Shown here: positions 35,890 to 46,757 of the stretch, one piece after another
How the letters are laid out: each line of letters begins with the position of its first letter
How positions within the stretch are numbered: the stretch's first letter is position 1
Assembly (NCBI RefSeq): GCF_021018805.1
Contig: NW_026960608.1
Span: 682,001-746,000 of the forward strand
Length of the DNA: 64,000 nucleotides
From: Prinia subflava
Taxonomy: Eukaryota > Chordata > Aves > Passeriformes > Cisticolidae
Direction: 5' to 3'
Notes under the pieces: model-generated
The model's database searches: none
Told to the model about the DNA's origin: nothing
What the model saw: the letters and a program-made list of their open reading frames with translations, nothing else
Translations under genes and position numbers: made by a program

Positions 35890-37610
35890 ACTGTGTCCCT
35901 AAGTGCCACATCTACACGTCTTTTAAATACCTCCAAGGATGGTGATTCTACTGCTTCCCTGGGCAGCCTGTTCCAATTTTTGAGCACCCTTTCCTTGAAG
36001 AAATGTTTCTTAATATCCAGTCTAAACCTCCCTTGTTAAAACTGGAGGCTGGTTCTTCTCATTTTGACACTTGTTACCTGAGAGATCAACCCTCTCCTTG
36101 CTACGGCTTCCTTTTAGAAGCAGTAAGGTCTTTGCTGAGCCTCCTTTTCTTCAGGATAAACTCACCCAGCTTCCCCAGCCGCTCCTCATAAAACTTGTAC
36201 CCCAGACCTTTCACCAGCTCTGTTGTCCTTCTCTGGACATGCTCCAATACCTCAATGTCCTTCTTTTAGTGAGGGGCCCAGAATTGGAGGCAGGTTTCAA
36301 GGTGTGAGCTCACCAGTACTGAGTACCAGAGGGACAATCACTGCCCTGATCCTGTTGGTCACACTATTGCTGATACAGGCCAGGATGCCATTGGTCTTCT
36401 TGACCACCTGGGCACACACTGGCCCATGTTCAGCTGCTGTTGACCAGCACCCCCAGCATCTGGTCCTTTTCTGCCAAGCAATTTTCCAGTCACTCTCCCT
36501 CAGCCTGTACCAGCTGCATGGGGCTGTTGTGACTCAAGGGCAGGAACAATCACTTGGTCATGTTGAACCTCATATGATTGGCCTCAGTGCATAGATCCAT
36601 CCTGTCCAGATCCCTCTGCAGCAGATCAACATTCCCACCCAGCTTTGTGCAGCCTGTAAACTGAGTGTGCACTCAGTCCCCTTGTCCAGGTCATTGATAA
36701 AGATATTAAACAGGTCTGGCCCCAGTACTGAGCCCTGGAGAACCCCACTAGTGATTGGCTGCCAACTGGATGTAACTCCATTCACCAACCCTCTCATAGT
36801 CATCCAGCTTAGTCATCCAGCCAGTTCTTTGCTTGGCAAAGGGTATGCTTGTGAAAGTCATGAGCAGCCAGTTTCTCCAGAATGTTGTGGGAAATGGTGT
36901 CAAAGGCTTTATTTGAGTCTGGGTAGACTTTATCCTTTTCCTTCATCCACTAAGCAGGTCACCTTGTCACAGAAGGAAGCAGACTTGTCAGGCAGGACCT
37001 GCCTTTCCTAAACCCATGCTGGCTGCGCCTGATCCCCTGGTTGTCCTGCATGTGTTGTGTGATGGCACTCAAGATGATCTTCCACGACCTTCCCTGGCTG
37101 AGTGAGCCTGAATGAAGTGAGGTTGTCAGGTCGTATCCTCCCTCTGACTTCTTGTGGATGCATGTTATCTTAACTAACCTCCTGTCAACCTCCCCAGTTA
37201 TCCAAGACTGCTAGTAAATAATGGAAAATGATTTGGTGAGCTCTTCTGCCATTTCCCTTTAGACCCTTGGGTTGATCCCATCTGTCCCCATGGACTTGTG
37301 TATCTTAAGTTGTGTAGCTAGTCACTGATCATTTTCTCCTGGTTTATAGGAGCATCATTCTGCTCTCTGTCTTCCAGCACAGGGTCTTGGTATCCTGAGG
37401 GCAAGTGTTCTCGCTATTAAAGACTGAGGCAAAGAACGCATCAAGTACCTCAGCCTTTTCCTTGTCCTTTGCCACTATGTTTCCTCCTGCATCCAGTAAA
37501 GGATGGAGATTCTCCTTAGCCCTCCTTTTGTTGCTGATGTATTTGTAAAAACATGTTTGTGTTTTACAACAGTAGTCAGATTAGGTTGTAGCTGGGCTTT
37601 GGCCCTGTAA
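35890..37610 (-). mobile_element. CR1 LINE, 5'-truncated, antisense to the gene
   Basis: The right-hand part of ORF2 and the 3' UTR of a chicken repeat 1 element. The - strand at about 36040-35930 carries the well-known CR1 tail (GTGCTCAAAAATTGG, then GCTGCCCAGGGAAGC). A frame at 36803-36570 holds a reverse transcriptase fragment with [10 protein letters not shown] and NDLD motifs, and further frames are broken. Both ends are set by eye, and the terminal 8-base repeats typical of CR1 were not found. Confidence 0.88.
36570..36803 (-). pseudogene. CR1 reverse transcriptase fragment
   Basis: A 77-residue piece of CR1 ORF2 with the [10 protein letters not shown] turn and the INDLD segment of non-LTR reverse transcriptases. 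The catalytic dipeptide region and the rest of the domain are out of frame or missing. Not functional. Confidence 0.8.
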
Positions 37611-37818
37611 CAAATGGAAGCATTATTAAAATTAGAAATGCAGCCTTTTTTTTAATGTGTTGTTTGCAAAATACCATCTTGAAAAGCATAAAATTCCCTT
37701 AGTGTTTCCAAGCAACTGCAGTTGTGTGGTCAAATTCCCAAGATGTGAGTTGTCACCAGTCAGTTGTTTTTACAAGAAACTCTAACCTTTGGTCTTGGAT
37801 GGTTTACTGTTTAAGAAG

Positions 37819-39193
37819 TACACTGTCATGGGTTAGCACTGGCCAGATGTTAGTGCACCCATGAATATATGTTTTTTCTCTAACAACTCCTGTGGGATGT
37901 GATCAGGAACAGAGCAGAGCAGGCTTAAATCTTGAAAACAAAAAAAAAACGCCACCAAAACTTTATTCATTACATAAGAACAGGGACAAAGATACTCTTA
38001 AACACACACAGAGACAGAAATAAAAACTTCTTAGAACATTTCTTCTCCCAGTTTCTACCTCCCCACCTATCACTTTTCACAGACCAACCTTTGGGTTTTA
38101 AATCAAACAACCACCACTCAAAAACAAACTAATCTTCAATTCAGCAAGGGAGAGAGGAGTCTCTCTCGCACCACAAACTGTTCTTCAGAAAACAGGGGTC
38201 CACCCCTTATGTGTTTCTATGTCACCTATAGCACCGCCCGGAGAAGTCTGCTAAGGTGACACTCTCTTTTTCCTATGTCCAGCGCTCTCACCGCTGTCCA
38301 CAGGCTGAAAACTGCATACAGGGCTCTTTTAAGGATACTTGCATGCCGAGCTCTCCCCTTTTTACCCAGGGGCCAGGGTTCCAGGAGCAGGTCTGCCCTG
38401 AGGGCAGAGGGTGCCACCTCACCCTCCCCCTCTCTTCTTTGCTCGCTACTCACTTCAAGTGCCAGTCACTGTAGCAAAAGCAAGGGCAGCTGTATCCACC
38501 CAAAAATGCAGTTTATGTTCAAAAGAGACTCAAGTTCAGTCCATGGCTGACATTATGCAAGAGAATTCCAGCTCAGAAGGCTACTCCTCTCATTCTTCCA
38601 TCGAATTCCTTCCAATCATGCTTTATCATCTCGGTCCCAGGCCGCTTCCCTCTCTCCGAAAACCACCAGTCATGAGAATCAATGTCTAAGAAAAGTTTCT
38701 TTCTGCCAAGCAAGGGTTAACAGTTTCTTCTCGGCAGGGTGCAGGCTGAGGCACTCCCAGGCTCCGCAAACCTCCACGTGGCTGGGCAACTTCTCCCGGA
38801 GTTTGGGGGGGAGGAGGGGGTGAGCACACACAGCAGGCACTTCCACAGTTTTCCACCCCTCCATCCTGGACGGGGCAGCTCAGTTCCAGTCCTGTCCCTT
38901 CTCTTCTCCCCCCCCCGGGGGCTCCGGCTTACCTGAGCTGACCACGTGTTTCCCCTCCCCCACCCAGCCTCGTGGCTGGGTGGGGAAAGAAGCCTCACAC
39001 GTCTCTCTGCTGAAACCGGGATCTGAAAAGAGGCCGAGCCCCCCAGACTCCTGCTTTTAACTCTTTGTGTCCTCAGAGGCGTGTCCAAACCTCTGAGTGA
39101 CCAACCCAGGTGCCAGCAGAAAAGCTGATCACTGATTGGACTGCCCACATCCCCCTGGAAAAATTCACCTCCCCCCCCAACCACGACATACAC
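37819..39193 (-). mobile_element. Solo LTR, 1365 bp, with 5-bp duplication TACAC
   Basis: The LTR spans 37824-39188. On the - strand it starts TGTCGTGGTTGG and ends at TGACA, a typical avian ERVL-like pair of ends. TACAC flanks it at 37819-37823 and 39189-39193. AATAAA is at 37967-37962. Frames on both strands inside it are not conserved genes. Confidence 0.9.
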
Positions 39194-39787
39194 ACACTAA
39201 CTTAAGTCATATGTTTCTAGTACATAAAGGATATCTTGGACATCAAGTGTCTGGGTTTGGAAAGACAGGTATCTGTCAGGGAAAACTGGAGTCTCCCTTA
39301 GAGTGGAGAATGTAAAACCCCCTCCCTCCAAATTATTACAATTTTGCAATTAGGAGCTTTCAGGCAAAAATATGGGAAGAGGAGTAACAGTTCTTTACTA
39401 GGAAAAATAAAAATGCAAATGCAATAATACAAAAAAAATACAAGCAAGCAAACAAACAAAAAGTCCTAGAGAACCCTGACAGAGTCAGGAATATGACCTG
39501 ACACCCTGTCAACCACGATGTTGGAAGCAGTCCAAATAAGTCCTCCTGGAGTGACAGATGTGGTTCTGTTGGAGTAGAGATGATCCTGTAGTGGCAGTGA
39601 GATGAGTCCAGTCTTCCTCTGAGAAGCCCATGGAAAAGAGGAGTGATCTGAGGTTCCTGTGTCCCCATTTTATCTGGGTAGGGAATGGTTGGCTCCTCCC
39701 CACTGGGTGGAGCATCTCACAATGGAATGAAGTAATGTTATCAGTCATGTGAGAGGCCTTAAATAGCCCATTCACAGGTGATGTCCC

Positions 39788-40521
39788 TGTCACGAGCCAA
39801 AGGATGGTCGTGGTGGTTCGTTTTGATTTCAGAGTGCAAAAAGAGGCAGTGATAACTTAATTCAAGTGAAATCAATTGTATCTTTATTGATACACACAGT
39901 TATGCGATAGAAAAGAAGGGGAAAGAAGAGAGGGAGAGAGAGAGGGAGAGAAAGGGGGGTAAAGAAAGGGTATAGCTACCAACTGACAGACGGGGGTCCT
40001 CGTGACACCGATGCCAACAGACCACCTTCGCAGTCTCCGTGGCACGTAGGACAATGGAGCCGTCGTCCGAAGGGGAGGCCTCAAAGTGTGAGTCGCAGGG
40101 GGAAGCTTTTATAGTCATTGCAGAAGCAGGGGGCACCCGGCCAATGCACAATGCAGGCAGAAGTGGGGGGCACCTGGCCAGCGTGGGGGGAGCACCCAAG
40201 AGTCATTGTGAGGAGCCCCGTTGCTCTGGGAATCAGGTGCAACCATTCAGATCAGGCAGGTTTGGGGCAAGCAGGTCTGGGCTCTGCAGCAGGTACAGCA
40301 CAGTCAGTCAAAGCAAACACGGCCTCTGCAAACACGGCCAGGAAACCGTGACAGTGTCCATTGTTCCTGCACGGGTCCCTGAGGAGGGCGCCTTGGTCCA
40401 GTGGGTGCAGCTGCAGGGAGAAGCTTGGATCTCTCCTGTGCTGTGGCCCAGGGTCCAGGGGGGGTCTCAGCCTCAGACAGTCGTGAGGCAGAAATTAGGG
40501 ATTTTCGGACCGACTCTTACA
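39788..40521 (-). repeat. 3' LTR of ERV-C
   Basis: It begins TGTAAGAGTC on the - strand (40521) and ends GTGACA (39788). A TATAAAAGC box lies near 40113-40105 and AATAAA at 39888-39883. It carries an extra CTTAA relative to the other LTR. Confidence 0.93.
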
Positions 40522-41239
40522 CCACCCTGTGACTCACGACTGGTCGGCAGGAGAGCTCCATCAGTCGAGTTCGTTGCGTTGTTCTGAAGTCTTCAGGACT
40601 CATTGTCAGTGTCAGTAGTATACCCAGGAAAATAGAGTCCAGAGAAAAAGAGAGGGGGAAAAGAAATAGAGAAGGGAGAAGGAAAAACAAGAGATATCAT
40701 AATGATTAATATTGATTGTTAATATCTCAAAACAAATTATTATGACAAAACAAATCCAATGACATTAAAATTTCAAAACAAATAATTGTTGTTGATTAAT
40801 AAAACTCTTAAACAAATCATGATGATAAATGATTCATAAAATCAAATAATCAAGACAAAATCTTAACAATATTAAGTAAAATATTAGTTAAAACAATTTT
40901 CAATCAAGGCAAAAAATTATTGTAAAACAATTTTCAAGTAGCATGAACAAATTTAAAAATGATTAACACAAATCACAAAAATCAAAATACATAATTTTCT
41001 TAAAATATATGTATTACTTAGGCAAAATCCATTTCACAGTCCGCGGCTATGGCCTACTTGTAAAGTTTGTCTTGTGTCAACATCTCTAAGTATATCTATT
41101 GTTTCTAAGTAAAGAATGAGATTGCTGCAAAACAAAAGCCAATCAAAATAAAGTTAAAAGACAACGATGGGATGACATAATTTGTTATCAAGGTCTTGGT
41201 TTTATCTAAAATTTCACTTAGATCCTGATGGAGCAACAA
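40522..41239 (-). other. ERV-C non-coding interior, A-rich and G-poor on the + strand
   Basis: After about 150 bases next to the LTR the + strand is dominated by A, T and C with few G (about 40680-41030). No coding signal. Confidence 0.7.
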
Positions 41240-41886
41240 TTACTTTACCAAAGTGAGGTTCATCCCAATCAGAGTAGGCCGTAGCTTGTGGATTAGTGTG
41301 TAATTAGATTGTAAAAGCTGGTAAGAAGTAACTGGAGCTGAAAAAGAAAAATCAAAAGCTGTAATTTTAGTAAAGTTACAAGCACAAAAGTTCGAATGAT
41401 TTTTGGTTTCTAGTATAACATTTTCTACAGTTACAACATCACAAGCAGTCCTAAAGCATACACATCCATTGCCTACATATAAAAGCACTGTTTCAGGAGT
41501 CTCGTTAGGATAAACTTTAAAATGACAAATATTTTGTTCTATGTCTAAACAAATGTAATTTTATTACTTTCACAAATAAAGCCTTGTTGTTCTCGGACTA
41601 TGCAGGATTCTAAGTTAACAGTTTGCCATTTTTTATCGACTTGACGGGCCCACTCCCTATACTGGAAAAGATAGAGAATAGCTCCATCATGTTTTAATCT
41701 TAACACAATAATAGGGAATATCAAATGTATCAAAGCATTACATATGGTCAATACAAAAGCTGTGGCTGTGTTTATAAAAGAGTCATAAATAAAATTCACT
41801 AAGTTCAACTAGAATTGAAAATCTCTTTTGAAATCATTGGCATTGTTCCAAATTACTTTCCAAATTTCAGTAGAAAAAGCTGCCAT
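41240..41886 (-). pseudogene. ERV-C env-like region, broken
   Basis: Frames in series on the - strand: ATG at 41886 followed by an amber stop at 41811-41809; the same frame resumes at 41808 with a hydrophobic segment and runs to a stop at 41545; a second frame (41488-41240), in a different phase, continues with a cysteine-rich CVCF-containing stretch and several N-glycosylation sites. The phase change lies around 41545-41575. Order and composition suggest a transmembrane-type envelope remnant. The family assignment is tentative and the gene is not functional as it stands. Confidence 0.5.
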
Positions 41887-42279
41887 CTTTTATAATTGAG
41901 GCAGCCACTAACTGCATCCACTACTGAGACTGGAGGCAGCTAAGAGCTAAAAGATTGTTTTGCGATCAATTATCAATTTATAATCATTCACATTTACCAG
42001 TTCTCAGTTTGATAATATGTTTGATAATAGCCACTGAGTCGTTCCCAAAGCCAATAAGGACGACTGTAAAAGGTGTTGTCAAATTCTTAATTGTAACAAC
42101 CAATTTATTAACGAATATTTCTAAATCAATACTGTTTAAAATTCTTAATTTTGTTCCTATAACAGAAATAATGTTTAAAATATCACCAGTTTTATCATGG
42201 TTTTATGTGGTCTTTATGTCCATCGGAGTTCTCCTGTGAAAAGTAAACACAACAGAATCTGCCTTCAAAGGCAGAAAAG
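41887..42279 (-). other. ERV-C spacer between env-like and gag/RT regions
   Basis: AT-rich, with a short + strand chance frame. No domain was recognised. Confidence 0.5.
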
Positions 42280-44574
42280 TTAGTATGAAGGAATTATCCA
42301 GGGTGTGTTTATGCTTGGAACTGCCAGGCAAAAAGCAGTGATTTTGGAACATTTGTTAGCCTCCCATCCATAACAGGTATGAGAAGCCCATTTGATCTTT
42401 TCACGTTTTGCCCAATCTGGGACAATTTCTGCAGAAAAGTGAGACTGCTTGGGGCAAAAGGGAGGGGCTGTTCCAGTGACTGAGGCAGGTTTGTCTGGGT
42501 TACCATCCAAGTTCATTGTCAGATTTTTTACAGCTCCAAATGAGGCTCCTTCGGCCACCCCGTCAGGTGGGGGGGTTGCATATGGAGAAGGGCCTCTCAG
42601 GACAACAGGTTGTTGTACTGACAATCCTGAAAAAGCAAAACACCATTCCATGTGGAAAGGATCTGTAGGATAAGTAGGACCAAGTGTTTGGTGGGCGGTT
42701 GCCTCAAAAATTAACAATTTTAAAGCCTCATGATGAGAATCACCCCATTCCCAAATTTTTCCTTTTCTCAGCAGGCTGTAAAGGGTTCTGGCAATTATAG
42801 AAAAATCAGGGATGTGTTTTCTGCAAAGCACTAGTAATTCTGAAACTTGTTGCAGTTCCTTCGTAGATTCTGGCATTTTAATTTGATTGAAGGAGGTTAT
42901 CACATGCATGTCATGCTTCTTTTCCATCAAATTCCCAGAAATTTTACTTTCAGGGGAAATTTGTAGATCAAAGCTTTCAAAGTTGGAGATTATTTTCTGT
43001 TGAGGATCTTCCACTTCTATTTCATCCCTACCCACAAAAATATCATCGATGCATTGGTAAACAGCTACATTGTCAGCTATGGGTATTTTTTCTAACTCTT
43101 GGGCCAAAGCAGGGTGGGCACGGGTGGGTGAATGTCGGTTCCCTTGAGAAGGAAGGCTTTGCTTTGGCTCGTTGCCTGGGTGCTGAGAGGGGGAGGGTGG
43201 GGGGGGTTGGATTGTTAGACTGTTTCTGGGCTCACTGCCCAGATTCTCAGAAGAAAGGTGTGTAATTTGCTGTGACTTTTTAGGGAGGGGTTGCCCTGGC
43301 AAATTTGGGTTTTGTTTGGGGACCCCTTTTTTAATATCTAATAGCAACAAGTGTTGGCGGCTAGTGATTTGTTTACTTTTCTCTGGTTTTTCACTACTAG
43401 GAGTTTTAACATAGTTGGTCACTTCTACTGCAATTTCACTTAATACATAGACATTACGATCACCAGCAGGTGAATTAGATTGAGGGGCTGGGGGCTGGGA
43501 GGGGGTAGGATAAGGACTGAAACCACGATCTGTAGATCCGGTTGGTTCACTTGGGTTTCCGAGGGATCTGTCTAGCTTTTCTACAGAACTTAAAACAATT
43601 GCTATAGGTTTAAGTAATTCCAAAGGCTTTTGAATTAAAGGAATCATAATTTCAGGCTTTACAGGCAATTGCATTGGAGAGTCATCATGTATCATTTGCA
43701 GGCAGGCAGCTTTGTGAATGTTTTCCATGGGCTGTTCGGGAGTACCAATTAAAGTTAAATGGTTTCCCTTTTCCAAGGGGTTATACCCCTCTGCCCAGTG
43801 AGCTGAGCATTGAATCAGGGACCACGAGTTATGTTTGTCTCTTATTGTTAAGAAAACTCCACGTCCCCAGTACCCACTAGCTTCTTGTTCTGTCAACTTA
43901 ATTTGATCTCCACCACCGAGAGATATTCGGGAAACATATTCTGTCTCTGATTCATGAGGGAAATGCGAGTACTCTCCTTTTAACTTAGATAATTCAGTGG
44001 TGGTGTCCGGGATTTCTTTAGTGATTATGTGTAGGTCTGAATTTTCATCAATATAGTTGCATTCTGTTTTAACTAGAGGTGTTGTGTTAGGGCAGCAGTG
44101 TTCCTCACAATTTTTTACTAACACTAATTCTTTCTGGGGGTAAATCTGATAAATGTGAGGAGTTTCTTTTTCTTCTGCCTTTTTTGGGAAGTCAGCATTC
44201 TCTAAATTTTTAGAATATTCATCTCCCAAGGCAGTCCGTAGCAAATTATTTTCATCTCGCAGCAAATGATTTTCATTTTGCAAAATTTCAACTAAATTTT
44301 GAAGGGAGTCTATTACTGCATTTTCTTCACTTCTTCGCTTAAAGCGAGTTTCTACAGCTGCGGTAAGGCAGGCTCCCAGAACTGAGCACAGTATGGTTTT
44401 ATTTTTGCCCAGTTTAAATTTTGTTTCATGTTGTAAAGAACATACTTTATCAACCACACTTTCCAAATTAGACCAGTTATTATTAGCCCAAAATTCCACC
44501 TCTGGAGAGGGTCTGGCATTGTGTTTAGCTAGTAGAGCATAAAATTCAGTTTTATGTATAAAATCATTAGTCAT
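42280..44574 (-). CDS. ERV-C fused gag / truncated RT frame, 764 residues
   Basis: A single intact frame. Residues 1-120 form a charged helical N-terminus with a coiled coil (about 84-116). Residues 205-300 are a gag-like domain (GGGDQIK, SGYWGRGVFL). Residues 340-488 are Pro/Ser-rich. At about 488 the sequence switches to reverse transcriptase: CIDD at 508-511 in place of the usual Y-x-D-D, then a thumb/connection stretch (RKHIPDFS, LLRKGKIWEWG, about 585-611). Fingers and the first catalytic Asp are missing, so RT cannot be active. The last 110 residues match neither domain clearly and may be env-derived. The product looks like a deletion fusion kept open. Whether it is made is unknown. Confidence 0.8.
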   Translation of the reverse strand: MTNDFIHKTEFYALLAKHNARPSPEVEFWANNNWSNLESVVDKVCSLQHETKFKLGKNKTILCSVLGACLTAAVETRFKRRSEENAVIDSLQNLVEILQNENHLLRDENNLLRTALGDEYSKNLENADFPKKAEEKETPHIYQIYPQKELVLVKNCEEHCCPNTTPLVKTECNYIDENSDLHIITKEIPDTTTELSKLKGEYSHFPHESETEYVSRISLGGGDQIKLTEQEASGYWGRGVFLTIRDKHNSWSLIQCSAHWAEGYNPLEKGNHLTLIGTPEQPMENIHKAACLQMIHDDSPMQLPVKPEIMIPLIQKPLELLKPIAIVLSSVEKLDRSLGNPSEPTGSTDRGFSPYPTPSQPPAPQSNSPAGDRNVYVLSEIAVEVTNYVKTPSSEKPEKSKQITSRQHLLLLDIKKGVPKQNPNLPGQPLPKKSQQITHLSSENLGSEPRNSLTIQPPPPSPSQHPGNEPKQSLPSQGNRHSPTRAHPALAQELEKIPIADNVAVYQCIDDIFVGRDEIEVEDPQQKIISNFESFDLQISPESKISGNLMEKKHDMHVITSFNQIKMPESTKELQQVSELLVLCRKHIPDFSIIARTLYSLLRKGKIWEWGDSHHEALKLLIFEATAHQTLGPTYPTDPFHMEWCFAFSGLSVQQPVVLRGPSPYATPPPDGVAEGASFGAVKNLTMNLDGNPDKPASVTGTAPPFCPKQSHFSAEIVPDWAKREKIKWASHTCYGWEANKCSKITAFCLAVPSINTPWIIPSY

Positions 44575-45011
44575 TTTGTAAAGGGGATCAGAAAACCACT
44601 ACAGGGAGGTAATGCTTGGTTGTACACACACACAGCTACGCTGCGTCTCCCCTCTTTCCCTGGGGTGGGTGAAGGGACAAAATCTGTCTGCTGAGGCACT
44701 GTTTAGTTACGTCAAGGTGTCCCTTCTCTCAACAAGACAGTTCACACACAAAAAACAGTTTCTCTTTTTGCACTAGGAGATCTTTTGTGAAATCCTGAAG
44801 ACAGATACACCTCAATAGAGTATAGGGATGCTTTCACCTAGGTGTCTACAGTGTGCGAAGAATCAGAAAAGCCCCCCTTGCTTTCTAGCTTCGTTCACCG
44901 AAGTGACGGGCTAGGTGCGGCTGAGGCAAATCTTCCTCTTCCTAGTACAGACTATAGACAACCTGCAACCCCTCTGTCAATCAGGACCCTGTCACGGTGA
45001 CGCCAATTTAA
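44575..45011 (-). other. ERV-C 5' leader
   Basis: About 440 bases between the 5' LTR and the start of the fused frame. It would contain the packaging signal in an active element. No frame of note. Confidence 0.6.
44987..45006 (-). other. Candidate primer-binding site of ERV-C
   Basis: After a short AT spacer (TTAAAT) inside the 5' LTR, the - strand reads TGGCGTCACCGTGACAGGG, starting with the TGG expected of a tRNA-pairing site. I cannot assign the tRNA. Confidence 0.4.
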
Positions 45012-45737
45012 TGTCACGAGCCAAAGGATGGTCGTGATGGTTCGTTTTGATTTCAGAGTGCAAAAAGAGGCAGTGATAATTCAAGTGAAATCAATTGTAT
45101 CTTTATTGATACACACAGTTATGCGATAGAAAAGAAGGGGAAAGAAGAGAGGGAGAGAGAGAGGGAGAGAAAGGGGGGTAAAGAAAGGGTATAGCTACCA
45201 ACTGACAGACGGGGGTCCTCGTGACACCGATGCCAACAGACCACCTTCGCAGTCTCCGTGGCACGTAGGACAATGGAGCCGTCGTCCGAAGGGGAGGCCT
45301 CAAAGTGTGAGTCGCAGGGGGAAGCTTTTATAGTCATTGCAGAAGCAGGGGGCACCCGGCCAATGCACAATGCAGGCAGAAGTGGGGGGCACCTGGCCAG
45401 CGTGGGGGGAGCACCCAAGAGTCATTGTGAGGAGCCCCGTTGCTCTGGGAATCAGGTGCAACCATTCAGATCAGGCAGGTTTGGGGCAAGCAGGTCTGGG
45501 CTCTGCAGCAGGTACAGCACAGTCAGTCAAAGCAAACACGGCCTCTGCAAACACGGCCAGGAAACCGTGACAGTGTCCATTGTTCCTGCACGGGTCCCTG
45601 AGGAGGGCGCCTTGGTCCAGTGGGTGCAGCTGCAGGGAGAAGCTTGGATCTCTCCTGTGCTGTGGCCCAGGGTCCAGGGGGGTCTCAGCCTCTGAGTCGT
45701 GAGGCAGAAATGAGGGAATTTCGGACCGACTCTTACA
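45012..45737 (-). repeat. 5' LTR of ERV-C
   Basis: Same ends as the LTR at 39788-40521, with AATAAA at 45107-45102. The matching reading frames inside both LTRs are duplicated shadows, not genes. Confidence 0.93.
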
Positions 45738-45939
45738 GTCCCTCGGAGGAGGATGGGTGGAGGAAGAGATAAGAAGGCATTGCCTTATCTGGTGTTATCA
45801 GTTGTCCCATTAACAGAAGGCATCTGCCCTCTTCCCCCCCTAGAGCTCCAGGAGATAAAGAACAATATCTCCCAACCCGTTTCAACAGATGAAAATAGAA
45901 TACACATTTTGGTTACATTTTTCAACCCAAGACATCAAG

Positions 45940-46442
45940 TAAATTTAGATTTAAGTATTCATAACTAATCTGTTTCATTGTGACATATGAGATAGTTTTT
46001 AATACCTACTTATAAAGAATCAGAAAGGTTTCCTCATTGGAATTCCACTCTTTCAGAAACCTCATCCATCAATGTGACCAAATAGGTGTTGGGTAAGACA
46101 AGTCCGCTGCCTTAATCACTTGAGTCCCAACTCATGCAAAACTTAACCATGTATGCAACTTGAGTTACCTGAAGCACTGCAGTCAGTAGTCATTACATGC
46201 TTAAAATGGGACAAGAGTAAGTGCTTTCCTAAGTCCTCAAAAGCCATTGTTTTAATGTACTTAAGATAAAACCAGCACATCATGGGAATTTAAAAGAAAA
46301 AAATAAATTTTTGTGATTCTTTTTTCCTTTGTTGTTTTGTAGGGGCACACATTTTTTTCCTGTGGTGATTTATAGCTACCAAGAACCTTCCACAGTGGTT
46401 GCCTTATTGACTTATTATTCTGGCATCTTCGGCTCTTGTTAG
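45940..46442 (+). other. End of intron 1 before the first coding exon
   Basis: AT-rich. It ends in a pyrimidine-rich run and TTAG (46439-46442), the likely acceptor for the exon holding the GUCY1A1 start codon. Confidence 0.5.
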
Positions 46443-46508
46443 TAAACAGAAGAGAACTATTAAATGCAGAGCTAAGTACTTCTAATCTCAAGAGAGACTT
46501 CGTACAGT
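46443..46508 (+). other. GUCY1A1: 5' UTR in the first coding exon of GUCY1A1
   Basis: If the acceptor TTAG at 46442 is used, this exon begins TAAACAG and carries 66 untranslated bases before the ATG. An alternative acceptor (TACAG) lies one base before the ATG. Confidence 0.45.
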
Positions 46509-46757
46509 ATGTTCTGTACAAAACTGAAAGACTTGAAGATCACAGGAGAATGTCCTTTCTCCTTACTGACTCAAAGTCACATTACTGAGGAACATGACAA
46601 GGACTGCACAGAAAACAGCTCTAGAGCAGCTTTGCCCATCTGCAAAGAAGTCCATGAAAAAGATGGTCAAGGAGACCTTCCACAAAGGAAAACAAGCAGA
46701 AGTAGAGTGTACCTTCACACACTAACTGAAAGCATCTGCAAACTAATCTTTCCTGAG
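46509..46757 (+). CDS. GUCY1A1: GUCY1A1 coding exon 1 (residues 1-83)
   Basis: Starts [10 protein letters not shown] and ends at ...KLIFPE before the donor GAG|GTAAAT, phase 0. It contains the variable N-terminal tail and the conserved [14 protein letters not shown] stretch. Confidence 0.97.

Larger units (their letters stand above)
39783..45742 (-). mobile_element. ERV-C: defective class III-like provirus nested in an LTR
   Basis: LTRs at 39788-40521 (734 bp) and 45012-45737 (726 bp) flank 4.5 kb of interior, with the 5-bp duplication GTCCC at 39783-39787 and 45738-45742. On the - strand the order is LTR, leader, a 764-codon gag/RT-remnant frame, AT-rich DNA, a broken env-like region, G-poor DNA, LTR. 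The LTRs are nearly identical apart from a 5-base indel and a handful of differences near one end. Class III (ERVL-like) is inferred from the 5-base duplication and the gag and RT style. Confidence 0.9.
39243..45939 (-). mobile_element. Older solo LTR split by ERV-C, 5-bp duplication TCAAG
   Basis: The LTR starts at 39248 (TGTCTGGGTTTG) and ends at 45934 (CAACCCAAGACA), with TCAAG at 39243-39247 and 45935-45939. ERV-C interrupts it at 39788-45737. Removing ERV-C and one GTCCC copy leaves a 732-bp LTR whose joined site matches the uninterrupted copy at about 18256-18275. The order of insertion is therefore certain. Confidence 0.92.

Noticed and set aside
39884..40587. Frames repeated identically at 45103-45695
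   Set aside because: They lie in the two LTR copies of ERV-C. Duplication explains the identity and no domain is present.
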